Shown: positions 1 through 4,205 of the stretch, one piece after another
How the letters are laid out: every line of letters starts with the position of its first letter
How positions within the stretch are numbered: position 1 is the first letter of the stretch
NCBI GenBank assembly: GCA_036841525.1
Contig: DAITVZ010000143.1
Coordinates: 1 to 5,685, forward strand
DNA from: JAAYEA01 sp012689325
GTDB taxonomy: Bacteria > Chloroflexota > Anaerolineae > JAAYEA01
Reading direction: 5' to 3'
DNA: 5,685 nt
Translations under genes and position numbers: made by a program
Notes under the pieces: generated by a model
The model's input: the letters and a program-made list of their open reading frames with translations, nothing else
Database searches by the model: none
Told to the model about the DNA's origin: nothing

Positions 1-612
1 CCCGAGGAATACGACGAGATCATGGCCGAGGCCAAGCGCCGCAACGGCGGCGGCCTGCCCCGGCGCAACAGGCTGATCAAGGGGATCGACTGCGCGGACG
101 CCGAGCAGCTCACCCGCGCCGAGAACGAGATGCGCCGGGACGCCTTCCGCTCGCTCATGTACCTGCGGCAGAACATGCCCGGCTGGGAGGGGGCGCGCAT
201 CCCCGTCACCTTCCCCCAGTTCGGCGTCCGGCTGGGGCGGCGTCTCCGCGGGCTGTACGTGCTCACCGACGAGGACATCCGCGGCGGCCGCCTCTTCGAG
301 GATGGCGTCGCGCGGCTGGGGCTCTACTTCCCTGACTGGGGCCCGACCTACAAGCTGCCGGGGCTGCGCTGGGACGTCCCCTATCGCGCCCTGGTGCCGG
401 AAAGCGTGGATGGGTTGGTCGTGGTGGGGCGGTGCGTCTCGTGCGACTATTTCGCGGGGAACACGCTGCGGCTCATCGTCCCGTGCTTGGCCACCGGCCA
501 GGCTGGCGGGACGGCGGCGGGGCTCGCCGCGCTGGCGGGGGTCGCCCCGCGCGGGGTAGACGCCGCCCAATTGCGCGCAGCCTTGCTGGCGCAGGATGTC
601 TACCTGGGCTGA
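1..612 (+). CDS. FAD-dependent oxidoreductase, C-terminal part (5' end outside window)
   Basis: The reading frame is open from base 1 to a TGA at 610-612, giving 203 visible codons; the N-terminal dinucleotide-binding part lies outside the window. The ATG at 22 is only an internal methionine. The C-terminal half matches what I know of the FAD_oxidored family (PF12831-like). A G-V-R-x-x-R-R-like stretch near residues 74-93 ends in a YVLTDEDI segment. A DVPYRALVP block (about 125-133) precedes LVVVGRCVSCDYFA (139-152) and the FAD-closing helix CLATGQAGGTAAGLA (162-176). Family members are cytoplasmic flavoproteins with varied, mostly unknown substrates and are often found in sugar-utilisation loci, which fits the kinase and glycosidase to the right. 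The substrate cannot be read from this fragment. The gene ends 14 bases before the convergent stop of the next gene, with no obvious terminator hairpin between them. Confidence 0.85.
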   Translation, partial: PEEYDEIMAEAKRRNGGGLPRRNRLIKGIDCADAEQLTRAENEMRRDAFRSLMYLRQNMPGWEGARIPVTFPQFGVRLGRRLRGLYVLTDEDIRGGRLFEDGVARLGLYFPDWGPTYKLPGLRWDVPYRALVPESVDGLVVVGRCVSCDYFAGNTLRLIVPCLATGQAGGTAAGLAALAGVAPRGVDAAQLRAALLAQDVYLG

Positions 613-626
613 TCGAGCAGCAGAGC

Positions 627-836
627 CTACGTGGCTTCGCTGTCCGGCACGTGCTCTTCCTCGCCCTCGGGGGGCAGCAGCACCCGCGTCAGCCCTTCCA
701 CGGTCCGCTCATAGGAGGCCAGGATCTTGTCCAGCAGCTCCAGGTTCGCGCGGAGCTCTTGCTCCGCGATCTCGACCCGGGGAACCCCATAGATCACCGT
801 CTTGCGGCCACGCGCCTTGGCTTTGTTGGCATCCAT
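627..836 (-). CDS. Small hypothetical protein (69 aa)
   Basis: I do not recognise this protein. It begins MDANKAKARGRK with a basic N-terminus. It continues with a predicted long amphipathic helix at about residues 21-54, where leucine and isoleucine recur every 3-4 positions, and ends in an acidic tail (PPEGEEEHVPDSEAT). That layout suggests a small soluble helical or coiled-coil protein, perhaps one that binds a partner. Codon third positions are mostly G or C, as in the neighbouring genes, which supports real coding. The ATG at 836 was chosen because a G-rich stretch (GGGGATGGACGG) lies just upstream. An in-frame ATG at 902 would add 22 residues but has no Shine-Dalgarno sequence. A far longer open frame continues upstream, but it is antisense to the kinase gene. 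The gene converges on the oxidoreductase and diverges from the kinase. Confidence 0.55.
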   Translation of the reverse strand: MDANKAKARGRKTVIYGVPRVEIAEQELRANLELLDKILASYERTVEGLTRVLLPPEGEEEHVPDSEAT

Positions 837-908
837 CCGTCCATCCCCGCTCGCGCCCGTGGCCCCCACCAGGGTGCGCCGTGATCGTTCGCATCTCGCC
901 ATAATTGA

Positions 909-950
909 CGCTTTTCGGGCGCTTTCGTTACGGCCTGGCGCGCTTTTGCG
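909..950 (+). repeat. Three CGCTTTT-type direct repeats upstream of the kinase promoter
   Basis: Related octamer-like words occur at 909-917 (CGCTTTTCG), 920-927 (CGCTTTCG) and 941-950 (CGCTTTTGCG). Their starts are 11 and 21 bases apart, close to one and two turns of the helix. The third copy lies within a small inverted repeat (GGCGC 937-941 and GCGCC 948-952). The array ends 16 bases before the predicted -35 box. The placement would suit an activator or repressor binding array, but three short words in GC-rich DNA may be coincidence. Confidence 0.25.
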
Positions 951-966
951 CCGCCTCCGCCCCCAC

Positions 967-994
967 TTGCCGAGATCGCCGGCCCGACTACAAT
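967..994 (+). promoter_or_regulatory. Predicted sigma70-like promoter of the kinase-glycosidase operon
   Basis: TTGCCG at 967-972 matches four of six bases of the -35 consensus. TACAAT at 989-994 matches five of six of the -10 consensus, with a 16-bp spacer. Transcription would start near 1000, leaving a leader of about 30 bases before the ATG at 1032. TACAAT stands out as an AT-rich word in otherwise GC-rich sequence. Prediction from sequence only. Confidence 0.5.
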
Positions 995-1031
995 GCCTGC
1001 CAGAGGCCCATGACCTGGCGGGAGGAAGAGG

Positions 1032-2111
1032 ATGAGCGAGAGCAAGGTGCAGCCCCTGCGCGTGATCAACAGCGTGGCCCCCATCCGCATCTGCGACCTG
1101 GGCGGGTGGACGGATACCTGGTTCGCCGGACACGGTCGCATCTTTAATATCGGCGTCTATCCCTATGTCGAGGTGCAGATCGAGATCTTTCCGCGGGACG
1201 CCCTCCCCGAGCGCGTGATCCTCTACGCCGAGAACTATGGCGAGCGCTACGCCATCCAGCCGGACGCCCGCAGTTTTGGCCGCCACCCCCTGCTGGAGGC
1301 CGCCATCCAATACATGCACGTCCCGGACGACATGGCGCTGCAGATCAGCATCTATTCCGAGGCGCCCGCCGGCTGCTCCACCGGGACCTCGGCGGCGGTC
1401 AGCGTGGCGCTCATCGGCGCCCTCGATTGCCTCACCCCCGGCCGCCGCACTCCCCACGAGATCGCCCACATCGCCCACCTGGTGGAGGTGCAGCTCCTCA
1501 AGCAGCAGAGCGGCATCCAAGACCAGCTCTGCTCGGCCTACGGCGGGATCAACTATATCGACATGTACACCTACCCCCACGCCACCGTCTCGCCGATCCT
1601 CATCGCCAACCCCACCTGGTGGGAGCTGGAGCGGCGGCTGGCCCTCATCTTTCTCGGCAAATCGCACAGCTCTTCCCAGGTACACGAGAAGGTCATTCGC
1701 GAGCTGGAGGACGCCGGCCCCGATTGCGCCCGGCTGGAGGCGCTGCGCCGCACCGCTCCCATGGCCCGTGACGCCCTCTATGCCGGGGATTTCGCCGCCC
1801 TGGGGCAGGCCATGGTCATCAACACCGAGGCGCAAGCCAACCTGCACCCGGACCTGGTCAGCGCCGACGCCCGCCAGATCATCGAGATCGCGCGGCGCGC
1901 CGGGGCGTTGGGCTGGAAGGTCAACGGCGCCGGCGGCGAGGGCGGCTCCATCACCCTCCTCTGCGGCGACCTCTCCAGCGACAAGCGGACGCTCATCGCC
2001 GAGATCGAGGCGGCCAACCCGCTCTTCCGCAGCCTACCCATCCTGCTCAGCCGCTTCGGCCTGCGCATCTGGGAACACACCAACGGCCATGTGCCCGACC
2101 CAAGGGCGTAA
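1032..2111 (+). CDS. GHMP-family sugar kinase (HddA / L-fucokinase-like)
   Basis: This 359-residue cytoplasmic kinase probably phosphorylates a monosaccharide with ATP. The GHMP signatures appear in order. The N-terminal substrate motif is APIRICDLGGWTDTW at residues 16-30. The ATP-binding loop is PAGCSTGTSAAV at 112-123. GIQDQ follows, with Asp164 at the place of the GalK catalytic aspartate. The C-terminal motif KVNGAGGEGGS is at 296-306. The layout and length (about 330-360 residues) resemble D-glycero-alpha-D-manno-heptose 7-phosphate kinases and the kinase part of L-fucokinases more than classical galactokinase. The loop reads C-S-T-G-T-S where relatives have S-G-L-G-S-S, so specificity may differ. 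The start has a clear Shine-Dalgarno GGAGG at 1021-1025, six bases before the ATG, with a predicted promoter upstream. It is the first gene of an apparent operon with the glycosidase. The GHMP assignment is secure; the substrate is not. Confidence 0.88.
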   Translation: MSESKVQPLRVINSVAPIRICDLGGWTDTWFAGHGRIFNIGVYPYVEVQIEIFPRDALPERVILYAENYGERYAIQPDARSFGRHPLLEAAIQYMHVPDDMALQISIYSEAPAGCSTGTSAAVSVALIGALDCLTPGRRTPHEIAHIAHLVEVQLLKQQSGIQDQLCSAYGGINYIDMYTYPHATVSPILIANPTWWELERRLALIFLGKSHSSSQVHEKVIRELEDAGPDCARLEALRRTAPMARDALYAGDFAALGQAMVINTEAQANLHPDLVSADARQIIEIARRAGALGWKVNGAGGEGGSITLLCGDLSSDKRTLIAEIEAANPLFRSLPILLSRFGLRIWEHTNGHVPDPRA

Positions 2112-2120
2112 GATGACGAA

Positions 2121-2158
2121 TCGTGGGGGCAATTCATGAATTGCCCCACAACCCACGA
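2121..2158. repeat. Perfect 22-bp palindrome with extra outer arms between kinase and glycosidase genes
   Basis: Bases 2126-2147 form a perfect palindrome with half-site GGGGCAATTCA, centred between 2136 and 2137. As RNA it would fold into a stem of about nine pairs with a CATG loop. An additional pair of arms, TCGTGGG (2121-2127) and CCCACGA (2152-2158), extends the symmetry with a six-base interruption on the right. The element fills most of the 55-bp gap and ends next to the Shine-Dalgarno of the glycosidase gene. No run of T follows, so it is not a standard intrinsic terminator. It resembles small dispersed palindromic elements (REP/MITE-like) that I recall from intergenic regions of Chloroflexota and cyanobacteria; genome copy number cannot be judged here. 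Confidence 0.7.
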
Positions 2159-2166
2159 GGTGCCAC

Positions 2167-3069
2167 ATGCTCTACGCTGACACATCCAGAGGACGGCCCT
2201 TTTCCAAAGACCCCGCCGTGGTGCGCTGGGGGGGCCGCTACCTGCTCTATTACTCGCTCCCGCCCCACGGCGACGGGCGGCCGGGCGACGGCTATGGCAT
2301 CGGCATCGCCGCCAGCCCCGACCTGGAGCATTGGGAGCGCGTGGGCGAGATACCGCCCGAGGGAGAGATCGAGGGCAAGGGCATCTGCGCGCCGGGGGCC
2401 ATCGTGCTCGGTAGCAAGATCCACCTCTTTTACCAGACCTACGGCAATTGGCGCCGCGACGCCATCTGCCACGCCTGGTCGGAGGATGGGCTGGGCTTCC
2501 AGCGCGACCCCACCAACCCCATCTTTCGCCCGGCCGGCGACTGGAACGCCGGCCGCGCCATCGATGCGGACGTGGTGGCGCGCGACGGGACGCTCTACCT
2601 TTATTGGGCCACCCGCGACCCCACCATGACCGTGCAGATGCTGGGCGTGGCCACAGCGCCGCTGGACTCCGACTTTTCCCGCGCCGCCTGGACGCAGCGC
2701 TGCGACGCGCCGATCCTCCGGCCCGAGCTGGACTGGGAGCAAGAGTGCATCGAGGCCCCCGCGACCTGTATCCACGAGGGGAGGTTCTACCTCTTTTATG
2801 GGGGAGCTTATAACTGCAAGCCGCAGCAGATCGGCTGCGCGGTCAGCGAGGACGGGCTGCGCTGGCGCCGGCTCTCCAACCGCCCGCTGCTGGCCCACGG
2901 CGCGCCAGGGGCCTGGAACGCCTGTGAGTCGGGCCATCCCTACGTCTTGGTGGACGACGACGGGAGTTACCACCTTTTCTATCAGGGGAGCGCCGACATG
3001 GGCCGGACGTGGTACCTGTCGCGAGCGGCCATTGGCTGGAAAGGCGAGGTACCTTGCCTGGAGGTGTGA
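2167..3069 (+). CDS. Five-bladed beta-propeller glycoside hydrolase, GH43/GH117-like
   Basis: This 300-residue protein has the repeating pattern of a beta-propeller glycosidase: an aromatic strand (YLLYYS, HLFYQTY, LYLYWATRD, FYLFYGGA, YHLFYQG) followed by a short SEDG or SPDLEHW turn, about five times. Candidate residues for the Asp-Asp-Glu triad of GH43-type enzymes are Asp15 in SKDPAVV, Asp133 or Asp135 in IDADVV, and Glu196 in CIEAP. The GHPYVLVDDDG block near the C-terminus belongs to the last blade. There is no signal peptide or membrane segment, so it should act in the cytoplasm on imported oligosaccharides or glycosides. The ATG has GAGGTG at 2157-2162, four bases upstream. It follows the sugar kinase by 55 bases and precedes the nucleotidyltransferase by one base, suggesting co-transcription. 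A phosphorylase of the related GH130 group is an alternative; the fold is more certain than the reaction. Confidence 0.8.
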   Translation: MLYADTSRGRPFSKDPAVVRWGGRYLLYYSLPPHGDGRPGDGYGIGIAASPDLEHWERVGEIPPEGEIEGKGICAPGAIVLGSKIHLFYQTYGNWRRDAICHAWSEDGLGFQRDPTNPIFRPAGDWNAGRAIDADVVARDGTLYLYWATRDPTMTVQMLGVATAPLDSDFSRAAWTQRCDAPILRPELDWEQECIEAPATCIHEGRFYLFYGGAYNCKPQQIGCAVSEDGLRWRRLSNRPLLAHGAPGAWNACESGHPYVLVDDDGSYHLFYQGSADMGRTWYLSRAAIGWKGEVPCLEV

Positions 3070-3070
3070 G

Positions 3071-3406
3071 ATGACCCAGTTGGCATTGCAGAACGAGCAG
3101 ATCGCCGAGATAGTGGAGACCATCGTGGATACGGTCAAGCCGCAGCGAGTCGTCCTCTTTGGCTCCAGGGCAAGCGGCCGCGCCCGCGAGGACAGCGACT
3201 ATGATCTCATGGTCGTGATGGGCGAGGTGGGGAACGAGCGGGTCATCTCACGGCGCCTGTATCGCGCCCTCCTGGATCGCCGCATCGAGGCCGCCGTTGA
3301 CCTGATCGTTGTAGGCGCGAACACGCTGAAGCGGCACGGCGGTAACCCCGCCTATATCTATGCCCAGGCGCTGCGCGAAGGCACGGTATGCTATGACGCA
3401 AGATGA
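3071..3406 (+). CDS. MNT-type (minimal) nucleotidyltransferase domain protein
   Basis: This 111-residue protein carries the complete signature of small Pol-beta-like nucleotidyltransferases. Gly31-Ser32 starts GSRASGRAREDSDYDL, Asp43 and Asp45 form the DxD metal-binding pair, and Asp77 in the AAVDLIVV strand is the likely third acidic residue. Proteins of this size usually pair with a HEPN-domain protein. In the characterised MntA-HepT type the nucleotidyltransferase adds AMP to the HEPN toxin and neutralises it. Here the gene starts one base after the glycosidase stop, with Shine-Dalgarno GGAGGTG at 3060-3066 inside the end of the glycosidase gene, so translation is probably coupled. The nearest HEPN gene is on the opposite strand and converges 11 bases downstream, which is unlike the usual operon order. 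All catalytic residues are present, so activity is plausible; the target is unknown. Confidence 0.87.
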   Translation: MTQLALQNEQIAEIVETIVDTVKPQRVVLFGSRASGRAREDSDYDLMVVMGEVGNERVISRRLYRALLDRRIEAAVDLIVVGANTLKRHGGNPAYIYAQALREGTVCYDAR

Positions 3407-3417
3407 GAGGATGCTTC

Positions 3418-3798
3418 TTAGGGAAGGCCCTCCAACCGGTTGATCACGTGTTGGGCGCGGTGCAGCGCCTTTTGCGCCATCGCCTTGAGCCCGTCCAGGT
3501 CGTCGTCGTAATCGGCCCGGTTGCGGATCAGCCGCAGCCGATCCAGGTTCACCCCCACATCCCGGTGCGAGTGGTCGCTCTCCACCTTGAAATGCGCGCT
3601 CACGAACTCGTGGATGCGCGGGCTTTGCGGGACCGACTCGCCCTCCACGTCGCGGATGTGGTTGCGCGCGGTGCAAAAGGCCGCATAGTAGGCGCGGCTG
3701 ATGGCGGAGCGCAGCTTGGCCTCCAGGCAGGGATCGTCCTCCGGCGTGCCGGCGAGGTTCTCGGCCAGTTCCAGGTAGGCGGCCCACTCAAAGCTCAT
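3418..3798 (-). CDS. HEPN-domain protein (UPF0332-like)
   Basis: This 126-residue all-helical protein has the hallmarks of a HEPN domain. The helix EAKLRSAISRAYYAAFCTAR (about residues 26-45) contains the AYYAAF core, and a C-terminal RNRADYDDD motif is at 92-100. HEPN proteins are often RNases in toxin-antitoxin and defence systems and use an R-x4-6-H motif. Here the position expected for His is Tyr97, and the motif resembles the R-x-x-ADY form I recall from UPF0332-like members, which may be non-nucleolytic. The ATG at 3798 was chosen because GGAG lies five bases upstream and because it overlaps the stop of the acidic upstream gene by four bases (ATGA at 3798-3795). An upstream ATG at 3858 would add 20 arginine- and glycine-rich residues from overlap and is unlikely. 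The gene converges on the MNT nucleotidyltransferase. Confidence 0.82.
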   Translation of the reverse strand: MSFEWAAYLELAENLAGTPEDDPCLEAKLRSAISRAYYAAFCTARNHIRDVEGESVPQSPRIHEFVSAHFKVESDHSHRDVGVNLDRLRLIRNRADYDDDLDGLKAMAQKALHRAQHVINRLEGLP

Positions 3799-4151
3799 CG
3801 GAACTCCACGTCGATGCACACGCGCCCTTGCGCCCGGTCCTGCACGTCCACCCACCACTCCTCGTCGAAGCGGTCCATCCGCGCCATCGCCTCTTCCGGC
3901 GGCAAGTCGGTGTTGATCGAGACCACCAGCCCTTGCTCCTCCGCCGTCAGCCCCTCCACCACCTCCAGCACCAGCTCGGGCTCGTCAAAGTGCCGGGCGA
4001 TCTCCTTCGCCGCCTCCAGCAGCAGCGGCACCAGCGCCGGGCAGAGCTGGGCGAACTGCGCGATCTGGTCGCGGTCGGCGTAGCGGTAATAGGGGTCGAG
4101 CTGCTCCACCGAGCAACCCAGCTCCGCTGGCGCTCCCCCCGTTGTCGCCAT
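3795..4151 (-). CDS. Small acidic protein coupled to HEPN gene; possible antitoxin or partner
   Basis: I know of no characterised function. The 118-residue product is strongly acidic (25 Asp/Glu against 9 Lys/Arg). It has a helical middle (LVPLLLEAAKEIARHF, about 41-55), strands around LVLEVVEG and QGLVVSINTDL (60-83), then EEAMARMDRFDEEWWVD (86-102) and a final strand RVCIDVEFR (110-118). The FDEEWW and C-terminal IDVEF features recall small uncharacterised proteins that I believe occur beside HEPN genes in Chloroflexota and cyanobacteria; that is recollection, not a search. Its TGA overlaps the HEPN ATG, so the pair should be made at linked levels. The ATG at 4151 was preferred because GGGAGG stands six bases upstream; an ATG at 4166 would add five residues and has a weak Shine-Dalgarno. 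An antitoxin or chaperone-like partner of HEPN is inferred from size, charge and coupling. Confidence 0.75.
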   Translation of the reverse strand: MATTGGAPAELGCSVEQLDPYYRYADRDQIAQFAQLCPALVPLLLEAAKEIARHFDEPELVLEVVEGLTAEEQGLVVSINTDLPPEEAMARMDRFDEEWWVDVQDRAQGRVCIDVEFR

Positions 4152-4171
4152 CTCCGCCCTCCCCATCTGCC

Positions 4172-4205
4172 ACGTCCCGCGTCCCGCGGCCCGCGTCCCG
4201 CGGCC
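4172..4205. repeat. GC-rich tandem repeat (two 14-mers plus a partial copy)
   Basis: CGCGTCCCGCGGCC occurs twice in tandem at 4178-4191 and 4192-4205, preceded by a partial unit ACGTCCCG at 4172-4179. The second copy runs one base into the TAG stop codon of the histidine kinase gene. The array fills most of the 53-bp gap between that gene and the acidic-protein gene. It has no T-run and is not an obvious terminator. It may be a slippage-prone spacer. Confidence 0.6.

Noticed and set aside
905..933. TTGACG at 905-910 as a -35 box
   Set aside because: At 17 bp spacing the following hexamer is TTACGG, a poor -10. The pair TTGCCG/TACAAT further downstream fits better.
937..952. GGCGC/GCGCC inverted repeat with a six-base spacer as a terminator or operator
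   Set aside because: The stem is only five pairs, in GC-rich DNA, and lies upstream of the promoter in an intergenic region; chance is likely.
627..1847. A 406-codon open frame on the - strand, antisense to the GHMP kinase gene
   Set aside because: It overlaps a kinase gene with clear family motifs, shows no recognisable domain, and such long antisense frames are expected in GC-rich coding DNA. Only its last 69 codons, outside the kinase gene, are kept as a small gene.
1237..2139. A 300-codon + strand frame inside the kinase gene
   Set aside because: The product is low-complexity, rich in Ser, Pro, Arg and Ala, typical of an out-of-frame reading of a GC-rich gene.
2126..2147. The palindrome as a rho-independent terminator
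   Set aside because: No T-run follows the stem, and the next gene continues on the same strand 19 bases later.
2134..3138. A 334-codon open frame on the - strand, antisense to the glycosidase gene
   Set aside because: It mirrors the codon pattern of the well-supported glycosidase gene and has no recognisable motif; it also runs through the palindrome.
3403..4083. A 226-codon + strand frame across the HEPN and acidic-protein genes
   Set aside because: It is antisense to two genes that have Shine-Dalgarno sites and an ATGA overlap; its product has no family features.
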